Positions 1-9,302 of a stretch of 57,990 bases of DNA are shown here, in pieces. This stretch comes from Thiobacillus sp. (GTDB lineage Bacteria; Pseudomonadota; Gammaproteobacteria; Burkholderiales; Thiobacillaceae). Location: contig JANJXF010000142.1 in the NCBI GenBank assembly GCA_024709165.1, forward strand, positions 1-57,990, read 5' to 3'. The position numbers and the translations under genes were made by a program. Below the pieces are notes generated by a model. The model made no database searches, was not told where the DNA came from, and saw only the letters and a list, made by a program, of their open reading frames with translations. Within the stretch, counting starts at the first letter, position 1; every line of letters starts with the position of its first letter.

Positions 1-588
1 GAAGGTTTCGCCACGGATGGGGCTTTCGTGGTTGAAGAGGATGCCGTTGCAGGCATGCATGCCGTAGGCTTCGCGGTAGTTGACGGTGATCCAGTAGGCG
101 TAGAGCTTGGCCACCGCATAGGGGCTCCTGGGATAGAAGGGAGTGGTCTCCTTCTGCGGGGTTTCCTGGACGAGGCCGTAGAGTTCGCTGGTGGACGCCT
201 GGTAGAAGCGGGTTTTCTTTTCCAGGCCGAGGATGCGGATGGCTTCGAGGATGCGCAGGGCACCCAAGGCGTCGGAGTTGGCAGTGTATTCGGGTTCCTC
301 GAACGAGACGGCGACGTGGCTCTGCGCGGCGAGGTTGTAGATTTCGTCGGGCTTGACCTGCTGGATGATGCGGATGAGGCTGGAGCTGTCGGTGAGGTCG
401 CCGTGATGCAGGATGAAACGGCGGTTCTGCTCGTGCGGGTCCTGATAGAGATGGTCGATGCGGTCGGTGTTGAAGAGCGAGGTGCGGCGCTTGATGCCGT
501 GCACTTCGTAGCCGCGGCCGAGCAGAAATTCGGCGAGATAGGCGCCGTCCTGGCCGGTGACGCCGGTGATGAGGGCTTTTTTAGTCAT
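1..588 (-). CDS. gmd: GDP-mannose 4,6-dehydratase, C-terminus outside the window
   Basis: Reverse-strand translation [54 protein letters not shown]...[11 protein letters not shown]...[45 protein letters not shown] is typical GMD; the supplied + ORF at 28..699 is its antisense. Confidence 0.95.
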   Translation of the reverse strand, partial: MTKKALITGVTGQDGAYLAEFLLGRGYEVHGIKRRTSLFNTDRIDHLYQDPHEQNRRFILHHGDLTDSSSLIRIIQQVKPDEIYNLAAQSHVAVSFEEPEYTANSDALGALRILEAIRILGLEKKTRFYQASTSELYGLVQETPQKETTPFYPRSPYAVAKLYAYWITVNYREAYGMHACNGILFNHESPIRGETF

Positions 589-931
589 GTTCTTGGATCG
601 ACGGAGCGGAAAGCAGGGATTGTCCTATTTTTTGCGCTCCAGTGCAGCTTGGACGCACCGCAACTCGAAGCACTCAGCTTCCTGAATCCGCGTTCGTAAA
701 AGTTGAAACCTTCCCTGCATCCGTCCGACAGTAATATAGGCTACAGACGGATGTTTGAAGAACGAGCGTACCAGCTTGCGATTGCTGCCTATTTCGGCAA
801 GCTGTGCGGCCACACGCTGTTCCAGATTTTCGCCCTTTTGCAGCGGACGGCGCGTATTGCCCGTACGCTTGGCATGGCTCCATACCATGAAAGAAACGAA
901 AGTGACGTATCTTGGTGCTTGTTTGTTGTTC

Positions 932-1007
932 TGGTGCCGCTTATCTGACTCGAACAGATGACCTACCGCTTACAAGGCGGTTGCTCTACCAACTGAGCTA
1001 AAGCGGC
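932..1007 (-). tRNA. tRNA-Thr (anticodon TGT), CCA encoded
   Basis: Reverse complement GCCGCTTTAGCTCAGTTGGTAGAGCAACCGCCTTGTAAGCGGTAGGTCATCTGTTCGAGTCAGATAAGCGGCACCA folds as a cloverleaf with 7-bp acceptor stem GCCGCTT/AAGCGGC. Confidence 0.97.
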
Positions 1008-1049
1008 GAAGGGCGACATTATAGCCATGCCATGCAGCGGAGGCGCACG

Positions 1050-1463
1050 TCACTTCACGACCTTGAGTGCGGGGCGGCCCTTGGGCGGCGTAGTGGGCCG
1101 TTCCGAGGCGTGAGGCGGTTCCTGGTCTGTCGGTTCAGGCGGCTCGGGCGCATCGACCGGCTCGAAGTGCAGGCCCTGGCCGTTCTCACGCGCAAAGATG
1201 GCGGCAACGCGATCGACCGGAATGGCGATCTCCTGCGACACGCCGCCGAAGCGCGCGGAGAACTGGATCCACTCGTTGTCGAGGGTAAGATCGCGTACCG
1301 CGGCAGCACCGATGTTGAGGAGAATTTGCCCATCGCGCACGTACCCCATGGGCACACGGGTCTGGGCATCGACAGCGACGAGGAGCTGAGGCGTGAAACC
1401 GGAGTCCACGCACCATTCGTACAGTGCGCGGATGAGGTACGGCTTGGTGGAAATCTCGGCCAT
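1050..1463 (-). CDS. sspB: ClpXP protease specificity-enhancing factor SspB
   Basis: MAEISTKPYLIRALYEWCVDSGFTPQLLVAVD...VPMGYVRDGQILLNIG; directly downstream of sspA. Confidence 0.92.
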   Translation of the reverse strand: MAEISTKPYLIRALYEWCVDSGFTPQLLVAVDAQTRVPMGYVRDGQILLNIGAAAVRDLTLDNEWIQFSARFGGVSQEIAIPVDRVAAIFARENGQGLHFEPVDAPEPPEPTDQEPPHASERPTTPPKGRPALKVVK

Positions 1464-1483
1464 GCCCCTGCCCGGTTCGTCGC

Positions 1484-2083
1484 TCACTTGCGCATCGATT
1501 TCTCGGTGGGCGTGAGCGCGTTGATGAAGGCCGGACGGCTGAACAGACGCTCGCGGTACTTGAGTACGGGCGCGGCCATCTTGGGCAGTTCGATGCCGTA
1601 ATGTTCGAGCCGCCACAGCAGCGGTGCGATGGCGACGTCGAGCATGGAGAACTCGTCGTTCATCAAGTATTTCTGCTTGGTGAGAATCGGCGAGAGCTGC
1701 GAGAGATTGTCGCGGATTTCCTGGCGCGCCTTGTCCGACGTCTTGCTGAGGCTGTGCTCAAGCGTGTCGACGTGGGCATAGAGGTCGCGCTCGAAGTTGA
1801 ACAGGACGAGACGCGCGCGTGCGCGCATGACCGGATCAGGCGGCATGAGTTGCGGGTGCGGGAAGCGTTCGTCGATGTATTCGTTGATGATGTTCGCTTC
1901 GGTCAGCACAAGGTCGCGTTCGACCAGAACGGGCATCTTGCCGGTAGGGCTGATGCTGGCAATTTCCTCGGGTTTCTTGTGCATGTCGACATCGATGACT
2001 TCGAAGTCCATGTCCTTTTCGAAAAGGACGATACGGCAGCGGTGGCTGTACGGGTCGGTACTGCCGGAATAGAGGGTCATCAT
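1484..2083 (-). CDS. sspA: Stringent starvation protein A / GST-fold protein
   Basis: MMTLYSGSTDPYSHRCRIVLFEKDMDFEVIDVDMHKKPEEIASISPTGKMPVLVERDLVLTEANIINEYIDERFPHPQLMPPDPVMRAR. Confidence 0.93.
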   Translation of the reverse strand: MMTLYSGSTDPYSHRCRIVLFEKDMDFEVIDVDMHKKPEEIASISPTGKMPVLVERDLVLTEANIINEYIDERFPHPQLMPPDPVMRARARLVLFNFERDLYAHVDTLEHSLSKTSDKARQEIRDNLSQLSPILTKQKYLMNDEFSMLDVAIAPLLWRLEHYGIELPKMAAPVLKYRERLFSRPAFINALTPTEKSMRK

Positions 2084-2129
2084 GACGGAGGCTCCCTGTG
2101 GCGTTGCGGAATGACGGGCAGAGCGGTTC

Positions 2130-2165
2130 AAAACGCCAACAGCCGGACCAAGGCCCGGCTGCTGG
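2130..2165 (-). terminator. Putative intrinsic terminator of petABC operon
   Basis: 11-bp near-perfect stem CCAGCAGCCGG/CCGGCTGTTGG on the minus strand just after petC, followed by CGTTTTG. Confidence 0.5.
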
Positions 2166-2183
2166 TGAGGGCTAGACGCGCCT

Positions 2184-2909
2184 TCAGTGAACGTCTTTCC
2201 AGTATTCCTTCTTCAGATAGTAGGCAGGAATGAAGAAGAGTGCGAGAAAGGCGAGCACGGCCAAGCCGGTGCGCTTGCGGGTGAGCTGCGCGGGCTCGCC
2301 CATCCAGACGAGGTAGTTGACGAGATCGCCGACCATTGCGTCGTACTCGGCCGGGGTCATGCTGCCGGGCTTGACGAGTTCGAGACGGTCGATGACCTCG
2401 TGGCCGCCGACGGTCTTGTAGCGCGGAACCTGTTCGCCTTGCAGGTTCCACAGGACATGCGGCATGCCGACCTTGTCGAACACCGTGTTGTTCCAGCCGG
2501 ACGGCCGCGTATCGTCGCGATAGAAGCCGCGCAGATAGGTATAGAGCCAGTCGGCGCTACGGGAGCGCGCGATCACCGACAGATCGGGCGGTGTGGCGCC
2601 GAACCAGGCCTTGACGTCGGCCGCCCGCATTCCGACCGGCATGGTCTCGCCCGGCTTTTCCGCGGCAAACAAGAGGTTGTCCTTGATCTGCTCTTCGGTA
2701 AGACCGATGTCCTGCAGACGCGCGTAGCGCATGGAGGCGGCTGCGTGGCAGTTCAGGCAGTTGTTGACGAACACGCGGGCACCGCGTTGCAGGGATTCCT
2801 GATCGGTCAGGTTGACAGGAGCCGGGTCCAGGTGGACCGTGGCTTCGGCCGCAAAGGCCACGACCGGGGCAGCCGCCAGCAGGAGGAAAAATTTCTTCAA
2901 GCGTTTCAT
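2184..2909 (-). CDS. petC: Cytochrome c1
   Basis: CLNCHAA heme-binding motif, signal peptide, C-terminal TM; next to cytochrome b. Confidence 0.95.
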   Translation of the reverse strand: MKRLKKFFLLLAAAPVVAFAAEATVHLDPAPVNLTDQESLQRGARVFVNNCLNCHAAASMRYARLQDIGLTEEQIKDNLLFAAEKPGETMPVGMRAADVKAWFGATPPDLSVIARSRSADWLYTYLRGFYRDDTRPSGWNNTVFDKVGMPHVLWNLQGEQVPRYKTVGGHEVIDRLELVKPGSMTPAEYDAMVGDLVNYLVWMGEPAQLTRKRTGLAVLAFLALFFIPAYYLKKEYWKDVH

Positions 2910-2910
2910 T

Positions 2911-4146
2911 TTAGCCAGTCACCCTTTCCGGTTCCGGTTTGGTCTTGTCAATCGAGGTATACCAGGGCATCAACAGGAAAAACAGGAAGTAGACCACGGA
3001 GAAGATCCGCGCGAACAGCGTCGCGATCGGCGTCGCCGGCAACAGGCCGAGGTAGCCGAGACCGACGAAGGACACGATGAACAGTGCGAGCATGATCTTG
3101 TAGATCGGGCCGCGATAGCGGATCGACTTCACTCTGGCGCGATCAAGCCACGGCAGGAAGAACAGCAGCACGATCGACAGCCCCATCGCCACGACACCGG
3201 GGAACTGCGAGCCGAACATCGGCGGCACCGCGCGCAGGATCGCGTAGAACGGCGTGAAGTACCACAGCGGAGCGATGTGCGGCGGGGTCTTCAGCGGATC
3301 GGCCGGGATGAAGTTGTTGGCTTCGAGGAAGTAGCCGCCCATCTCCGGCGCGAAGAACACGATCGCCGAGAACACCATGAGGAAGACGACGACGCCGACG
3401 ATGTCCTTCACCGTGTAATAGGGGTGGAAGGGGATGCCGTCGAGCGGAATGCCCGTGTTGGGATCTTTCTTTTTCTTGATCTCGATGCCGTCGGGGTTGT
3501 TAGAGCCGACTTCGTGCAGGGCAACCAGGTGCACCGCGACCAGCGCGATCAGCACCAGCGGCAGGGCGATAACGTGGAAGGCGAAGAAGCGGTTCAGCGT
3601 CGCATCGGAGATGACGTAGTCGCCACGGATCCAGATCGACAGGTCCTCGCCGATGAAGGGCACGGCGGCGAACAGGTTGACGATCACCTGGGCGCCCCAG
3701 AAGGACATCTGGCCCCACGGCAGCAGGTAGCCGAGGAAGGCCTCCGCCATCAGCGCAAGATAGATCAACACACCGAAGATCCAGATCAGCTCGCGTGGTT
3801 TGCGGTAGGACCCATACATGAGGCCGCGGAACATGTGCAGGTAGACCACCACGAAGAACATCGAGGCGCCGGTGGAGTGCATGTAGCGGATCAGCCAGCC
3901 CCACTCGACGTCGCGCATGATGTACTCGACGGAGACGAACGCAAGCGCCGCATCCGGCTTGTAGTTCATGGTGAGGAAAATGCCGGTGACGATCTGCAGA
4001 ACCAGCACCAGAAGCGCCAGCGAGCCGAAGAAGTACCAGAAATTGAAATTCTTCGGCGCGTAGTACTCGGACAGGTGAGCCTTGTAGGTCGCGGTGAGCG
4101 GGAAACGGTCGTCGATCCAACCCATCATCTTTTGCAGGGCAGACAT
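2911..4146 (-). CDS. petB: Cytochrome b of bc1 complex
   Basis: WNFWYFFGSLALLVLVLQIVTGIFLTMNYKPD, AFLGYLLPWGQMSFWGAQVI, PEWY-like LWYFTPFYAILR. Confidence 0.97.
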   Translation of the reverse strand: MSALQKMMGWIDDRFPLTATYKAHLSEYYAPKNFNFWYFFGSLALLVLVLQIVTGIFLTMNYKPDAALAFVSVEYIMRDVEWGWLIRYMHSTGASMFFVVVYLHMFRGLMYGSYRKPRELIWIFGVLIYLALMAEAFLGYLLPWGQMSFWGAQVIVNLFAAVPFIGEDLSIWIRGDYVISDATLNRFFAFHVIALPLVLIALVAVHLVALHEVGSNNPDGIEIKKKKDPNTGIPLDGIPFHPYYTVKDIVGVVVFLMVFSAIVFFAPEMGGYFLEANNFIPADPLKTPPHIAPLWYFTPFYAILRAVPPMFGSQFPGVVAMGLSIVLLFFLPWLDRARVKSIRYRGPIYKIMLALFIVSFVGLGYLGLLPATPIATLFARIFSVVYFLFFLLMPWYTSIDKTKPEPERVTG

Positions 4147-4150
4147 TTAC

Positions 4151-4756
4151 TCAGGCTCCTTTCGTGTCCACGCCGATCAGCAGCCTGGCGTCACTGAGGT
4201 ATTGATGGGGCGGAATCACCAGATTGGTCGGTGCCGGAACGCCCTTGTAGACGCGTCCCGCGATGTCGAACGTGGAGCCGTGGCAGGGACAGAAAAAACC
4301 GCCCGGCCAGTTGGCGCCGAGATCTGCGGCGCCAATTTCCTTGCGGTAGGTGGGCGAACAGCCCAGATGGGTGCAGATACCGACGGCGACCAGCAACTCG
4401 GGCTTGAGCGAACGGCCGTCGTTCTTGCAGTAGTCGGGCTGCTGCGGCATTTCGCTCTTGGGATCGGCGAGCTGATCGTCGTGCTTGACCATCAGATCGA
4501 GCATTTCCTTGGTGCGGTTGACGATCCATACCGGCTTGCCACGCCATTCGACGGTCAGCAACATGCCGGGTTCAACCTTGCTGATGTCGACCTCGACCGG
4601 CGCACCGGCGGCCTTCGCCCGTGCGCTCGGCAGCATGCTCATCACCAGCGGCACGGCCACACCGGCGGCCGCCACGCCACCGACAACGCTGGTCGCGGCG
4701 ACCAGGAATTTCCGCTTGCTGCTGTTTACTTCCTGTCCATCGGCTGCTCGACTCAT
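4151..4756 (-). CDS. petA: Ubiquinol-cytochrome c reductase Rieske Fe-S subunit
   Basis: CTHLGCSP ... FFCPCHGSTFD Rieske motifs. Confidence 0.97.
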   Translation of the reverse strand: MSRAADGQEVNSSKRKFLVAATSVVGGVAAAGVAVPLVMSMLPSARAKAAGAPVEVDISKVEPGMLLTVEWRGKPVWIVNRTKEMLDLMVKHDDQLADPKSEMPQQPDYCKNDGRSLKPELLVAVGICTHLGCSPTYRKEIGAADLGANWPGGFFCPCHGSTFDIAGRVYKGVPAPTNLVIPPHQYLSDARLLIGVDTKGA

Positions 4757-4912
4757 GTTTTTTCAACCTGAACGTTTTTCAACAAAACTGAAATTGTAAC
4801 AAAATGATGCCCGCAACTGGAAGGCCAGAGCGACCCTCGACAGTAGACAGAAACAAAATGAATCTATAATTATCCTGCCTCTCGTCCGATAAAGCCTTGA
4901 TTCAGGTCAATT

Positions 4913-6088
4913 ATGCGCAAGTTCTGGCTGCTCTTCGCCCAGGCCACCACAGTGGCCCTCGGCGTGTTGTTCGTCATCGCGCTCTTCAAGCCGGACCTGC
5001 TGCGCTGGCAGGCGCCGCAACCCCGCCCCGGCGTGACCATCCGTCAGGCGCCGGCAACGCCGGCGGCGCCGCTGCCCCTCACGGAATCGTTCGCGCCGGC
5101 GGCGCAGCGGGTGATCCCCGCGGTGGTCAACGTGTTCACGCAGCAGAAAGTGCGCGCCCCCGCGGTGCAGGACCCGATCTTTCGCTACTTCTTCGGCGAC
5201 CGCCTGGACGGACGACCGCGCCAGGCCTCCAACCTGGGCTCGGGGGTCATCGTCAGCGCGGAGGGCTACGTCCTCACCAACTACCACGTGGTCGAAGCCG
5301 CCGACGAGATCCAGGTGGCACTGGCCGACGGCCGCACCTTGCCCGCGCGCGTGGTCGGCGCCGATCCGGAAACCGACCTGGCGGTGCTGAAGATCGACGC
5401 CGGCAACCTGCCGGCAATCACCTTCGCCCAGGCCGACACGCTCAAGGTGGGCGACTGGGTGCTGGCAGTGGGCAATCCGTTCGGCGTCGGACAGACGGTT
5501 ACCGCGGGCATCGTCAGCGCGCTCGGGCGCACCCAGCTCGGCATCAACACCTTCGAGAACTTCATCCAGACCGACGCGGCGATCAACCCCGGCAACTCGG
5601 GTGGTGCGCTGGTCGATGCCGCCGGTAACCTGGTGGGCATCAATAGTGCCATCTATTCGCGCACTGGCGGCTCGCAGGGCATCGGCTTCGCCATTCCCGT
5701 GAGCATCGCGCGCCAGGTGATGGAGCAGATCATCCGCGAAGGCGGCGTGACGCGCGGCTGGGTCGGCATCGAAGTGCAGGATCTCACACCGGAGCTGGCC
5801 GAATCATTCAGCCTGAAGAACGCTCAGGGTGCACTGATCGCGGGCGTGTTGAAGGGCGGGCCGGCCGACAGCGGCGGCGTGCGCCCGGGCGACGTCCTGC
5901 TCGCGGTGAACGGCAGGCGAGTCGCGGATTCAGCGTCGCTGCTCAACCTGATCGCCGCGCTCAAGCCAGGCGAGACCGCGCACCTCACGGTGGCGCGCAA
6001 GCAGCAGTCGCTCGAGGTGACGGTACAGGCGGGCCGCCGCCCGGTACAGCGTTCGCCGTTGCCGCAAGCCGACCCCGAACTCAACTGA
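4913..6088 (+). CDS. Membrane-anchored HtrA/DegS/AlgW-type serine protease with one PDZ domain
   Basis: N-terminal TM, LTNYHVVEAADEIQVALADGR, TDLAVLKID, INPGNSGGALVDAAGNLVGIN catalytic motif, C-terminal PDZ. Confidence 0.93.
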   Translation: MRKFWLLFAQATTVALGVLFVIALFKPDLLRWQAPQPRPGVTIRQAPATPAAPLPLTESFAPAAQRVIPAVVNVFTQQKVRAPAVQDPIFRYFFGDRLDGRPRQASNLGSGVIVSAEGYVLTNYHVVEAADEIQVALADGRTLPARVVGADPETDLAVLKIDAGNLPAITFAQADTLKVGDWVLAVGNPFGVGQTVTAGIVSALGRTQLGINTFENFIQTDAAINPGNSGGALVDAAGNLVGINSAIYSRTGGSQGIGFAIPVSIARQVMEQIIREGGVTRGWVGIEVQDLTPELAESFSLKNAQGALIAGVLKGGPADSGGVRPGDVLLAVNGRRVADSASLLNLIAALKPGETAHLTVARKQQSLEVTVQAGRRPVQRSPLPQADPELN

Positions 6089-7883
6089 GCGCGTCCAGCA
6101 GGCGCACGCGGCTGGGCCAGACAAGCGGGTCGCGCGCCAGCTCCGGCAGCGTCCATGCTGCGGCTTCGCGTGCGAGTTTCCGCAGTCTCGCATCGCCCAG
6201 GCGCAGGCTGGACCGGATCAGCACATCGGCCGGCGAAGGCTGCGCACCGTCAGGCAGGCCCGCGGCCGGCGTACTGGTCGCGAGCAGCGGCGCCGCTTCG
6301 TGGCGCCAGCCCGTCTCGCGCCAGAATGTCTGCCAGGCAACGCGCGCCAGGCGCCGCGCTGCCGCACGTGATGCCCGGTTGCCGGTGGCATCGGCGTGGT
6401 CGAGCAGACCCGCCACGGCCCAGGCGTAATCCTCCAGTTCCGCTCCAGCGACCACTTTGCCGCCGGCTGCGGCCTTGACCAGTTCCCCGCCCGGCGCCAT
6501 GCGGCCAAGCAGGAAGCGCTGCAAGCGATCGGCGGCGCGCCGGTATGCGGGATCGAACGCCGCTGCCTGACTCAGTGCCGACAGAGCCAGGCCGTTGAGA
6601 CCCGCGTTCATCTTGGTATCGCGCGGCAGGTGCCGTGTCTGGCGCAACGGCAGCAGAACGACCGCAGCCTCCCTGAGGAGCGATCGCTCCCGCGCAGTCG
6701 GCACACGATATTCTGCCGGTAGGTAACCATGATCGAAGACGCGCGCGGCATCCAGTCGCCACACCCGTCGCGCAGCGGCGTAGGCCGGGGCCGACAGATG
6801 GCGTTGCAGTGCCGCGGGCTCCCACAGATAGAACGCGCCTTCGCGCCCCTGAGCATCGACAGCGGACGTGCTGGCGTAGAACCCGCCCCCCGGATCGGCC
6901 AGATCACGCAAGACGAAATCGAGTGTGGCGCGCGCCACGTCGCGATAACCGGGTTCGCGCAGCACCGCCGCCGCACGCAGGTAAAGCGAGGCCAGTTGCG
7001 CGTTGTCGGCAAGCATCTTTTCGAAATGCGGGGTGTCCCAATTAGGATCGACGGTGTAGCGGAAGAAGCCGCCGCCGATATGGTCGCGCAGGCCGCGCGC
7101 GGCCATCTGGTCGAGTGTGAGACGGAGGAATTCGGCCAGCGTGGCTTCAGGATTCCGCGCCTGGCGTTCGAGCAGGGCATCGAGCTGCGGCGCCATGGGA
7201 AACTTTGCGACCTGGCCGAAACCGCCGTGCATGAGATCGGCCTCACGCCACGCGGCGTCGAGAAACTGTCGCCACGCCTCTGCGCCACGTGCAGCGGTGA
7301 GCGGCGCGGCGCGCGGTGGGGCGGACGCCGGCGGGGTGGCGCGGCGCGCCAGCGCGCGGATCGCGTCGGGCTCCGCAGCCCAGCGCGCCGCGATGCGGTC
7401 GAGTACCGCGGCAAGGTCCTGCGGCGGGACGTATAAAATGACGGACACGGGATAGCCGTCGGGTGTCACGAACGCATTGAGCGGCCAGCCGGCCACGCCA
7501 ACGAGGCGGGCGGCGAACGCCTGCAAGGCGTCGTCCAGCCCACCGTGCAATTCGCGGTCGACCTTGACGGGTATGAAGGCGTCGTTGAGCCGCGCCGCGA
7601 TTCCGCTGTTGCGATAGCTCTCTCGCTGCATGACGTGGCACCAGTGGCAGGCGAAATAGCCGATGGAGACGAACAGCAATTTGTTCTCGCGTCGTGCGCG
7701 CGCGACCGTTTCGGCGTTCCACTCCTGCCACGCCACCGGATCGCCGGCGTGCAGGGCGAGATACGGTGACGCGTGGCCGGCAAGCCGGTTCGACATGGGC
7801 TGCGCCCCCGCGGCCGGCAGCAGGCAGACCAGCAGGAGAATACCGGCAAGCATGCGTGCGAATTCAGGCCGGTCGCTTTGCAT
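6081..7883 (-). CDS. Secreted thioredoxin-domain (DUF255 / YyaL / SPATA20-like) protein
   Basis: Signal peptide MLAGILLLVCLLPAAGAQP then NRLAGHASPYLALHAGDPVAWQEWNAE...LLFVSIGYFACHWCHVMQRESY...PVKVDRE; six-hairpin-like C-terminal region. Confidence 0.88.
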   Translation of the reverse strand: MQSDRPEFARMLAGILLLVCLLPAAGAQPMSNRLAGHASPYLALHAGDPVAWQEWNAETVARARRENKLLFVSIGYFACHWCHVMQRESYRNSGIAARLNDAFIPVKVDRELHGGLDDALQAFAARLVGVAGWPLNAFVTPDGYPVSVILYVPPQDLAAVLDRIAARWAAEPDAIRALARRATPPASAPPRAAPLTAARGAEAWRQFLDAAWREADLMHGGFGQVAKFPMAPQLDALLERQARNPEATLAEFLRLTLDQMAARGLRDHIGGGFFRYTVDPNWDTPHFEKMLADNAQLASLYLRAAAVLREPGYRDVARATLDFVLRDLADPGGGFYASTSAVDAQGREGAFYLWEPAALQRHLSAPAYAAARRVWRLDAARVFDHGYLPAEYRVPTARERSLLREAAVVLLPLRQTRHLPRDTKMNAGLNGLALSALSQAAAFDPAYRRAADRLQRFLLGRMAPGGELVKAAAGGKVVAGAELEDYAWAVAGLLDHADATGNRASRAAARRLARVAWQTFWRETGWRHEAAPLLATSTPAAGLPDGAQPSPADVLIRSSLRLGDARLRKLAREAAAWTLPELARDPLVWPSRVRLLDALS

Positions 7884-7927
7884 GAGACACCTCCCAGGCT
7901 CGAGCGCCCCACGCATCGGGTCGTGGG

Positions 7928-8626
7928 TCAGATCCGCACGTAAGTCCAGCCTTGCTGCAGGCGGTCGACGATCTCGCCGACGGCCGTGGGCGCGGTGCGG
8001 ACCGCGGGTAACAGAACGACACGCTCGCCCTCGTCGGCGAGCCGGGCGACCGTCTGGCCGCAAGCGACGAACTGCAGGCTAACGTGACGTGCGTGCAGTT
8101 GCGCGATACGCGCCGCGTGGGGGCTGACGCCGGCACGCAGCAGGCCGATACCCTGACTGTTCGCAACGATCTCAACCTGCATTTGCCGGCCCTGCCGTTC
8201 CGCCTCGTCGAGCAGCCGTTCGGCTGCGTCGAGCGCGGCCTCCATGCGTTGCGGTTCCGCGCTGTCGAGATGCAACAGCATCTTGCCCTGCCCTGCCGGC
8301 GCCACGATGCGGGCGAGATGAACTCCATCCGGTGCATCATCGAGGCCACGCAGCACCCAACCCGCCGTCAGACCGGTCGCAAGCATGACAGCTGCGGCGG
8401 CCAGGCCCGCCAGCCGCCTGCGCGACGCACGATCGGCCCGCCCGGCGGGCGGCGGAGGTTCGGCGTAGGCTGTACGCACCATGGACTGCAGGTTGCGCAG
8501 CTCGCACACGCGCGCAGCGAGCGACACATCCTCTTGCATGCGGGCGATGAGGCGTTCGCTTTCGTCGACGGCGAGTTCGCCATCGACGAAGGTATGCAGG
8601 GTTTCGTCAGAAATTTCGCGGGTCAT
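7928..8626 (-). CDS. Anti-sigma factor: cytoplasmic N-terminus, single TM, C-terminal periplasmic DsrE-like domain
   Basis: MTREISDETLHTFVDGELAVDESERLIARMQEDVSLAARVCELR, TM RLAGLAAAAVMLATGLTAGWVL, then KMLLHLDSAEP...VEIVANSQGIGLLRAG...VSLQFVACGQTVARL; overlaps the sigma factor stop (ATGA). Confidence 0.85.
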   Translation of the reverse strand: MTREISDETLHTFVDGELAVDESERLIARMQEDVSLAARVCELRNLQSMVRTAYAEPPPPAGRADRASRRRLAGLAAAAVMLATGLTAGWVLRGLDDAPDGVHLARIVAPAGQGKMLLHLDSAEPQRMEAALDAAERLLDEAERQGRQMQVEIVANSQGIGLLRAGVSPHAARIAQLHARHVSLQFVACGQTVARLADEGERVVLLPAVRTAPTAVGEIVDRLQQGWTYVRI

Positions 8627-9177
8627 TTCACGCGCCGGAGTACTGGATGCGCCGCGGTTCGCTGCGCGCCGTCGAGCAGGTGCTGCTTCAGTGCGGCCCG
8701 CCCGCGCGACAGCCGGCTCATCACGGTGCCGACTGGAATACCAAGGATACCGGCCACCTCCGCGTAGCCGAATTCCTCCAGGTCCACCAGCGTCAGCACT
8801 TCGCGCTGGGCCATTGGCAGCCGCGCCACGGCCGCGCGCACACACGCCACGATGCGTGTGCGGTCGCATTGCTGCTCGGGTGTCTCGGCTCCGGTTTCGT
8901 GACTGTCTTCCAGGGATTCCCAATCGTCGAACTCGCGCCTGCGGCGCAGATGATCGATCCAGCAATGATGCAGGATTTTCGTCGCCCACGCCCTGAGCGC
9001 CAGCGCATCGCGCAATTGGCCGCGTCGTGCCAGCACCCGCACGAGCGTTTCCTGCACCAGGTCGTCGGCCAGGGCCGTGTCGTGGCACCAGGCGTATCCA
9101 ATGCGATAAAGCGCGGGGCGCAGGGCCTCGACGTCACTGCGGAGTGGCCCAAGAAGAAAGCGTGCGATCAGGCTCAT
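8623..9177 (-). CDS. ECF-family RNA polymerase sigma factor
   Basis: ALADDLVQETLVRVLARRG, AWATKILHHCWIDHLRRRRE, LPMAQREVLTLVDLEEFGYAEVAGILGIPVGTVMSRLSRGRAALKQHL. Confidence 0.95.
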   Translation of the reverse strand: MSLIARFLLGPLRSDVEALRPALYRIGYAWCHDTALADDLVQETLVRVLARRGQLRDALALRAWATKILHHCWIDHLRRRREFDDWESLEDSHETGAETPEQQCDRTRIVACVRAAVARLPMAQREVLTLVDLEEFGYAEVAGILGIPVGTVMSRLSRGRAALKQHLLDGAQRTAAHPVLRRVK

Positions 9178-9184
9178 GTCTACA

Positions 9185-9211
9185 GGACGCGTGAGGTGGT
9201 CCTAATATTCC
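9185..9211 (-). promoter_or_regulatory. Putative ECF-sigma promoter for sigma/anti-sigma/thioredoxin operon
   Basis: Minus strand GGAAT-attaggaccacctcacg(17)-CGTCC directly upstream of the sigma gene. Confidence 0.6.
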
Positions 9212-9233
9212 ATGAAAAAAGCACCCCGCCCAT

Positions 9234-9260
9234 GGAATAAGCGTTTCATGAGAAACGTCC
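9234..9260 (+). promoter_or_regulatory. Putative ECF-sigma promoter for secreted DsrE gene
   Basis: Plus strand GGAAT-aagcgtttcatgagaaa(17)-CGTCC; same half-sites and spacing as the divergent element. Confidence 0.6.
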
Positions 9261-9302
9261 TTCAGAACAGGGCGCCCCGCCCAATGCCAACCGGAGAACA
9301 CC

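Noticed and set aside
625-888. 87-aa minus-strand ORF and two overlapping small ORFs between gmd and tRNA-Thr
   Set aside because: No recognisable motif and competing frames of similar length; cannot be supported as coding, though a small protein is not excluded.
2812-4197. 461-aa plus-strand acidic/His-rich ORF
   Set aside because: Antisense shadow of petB.
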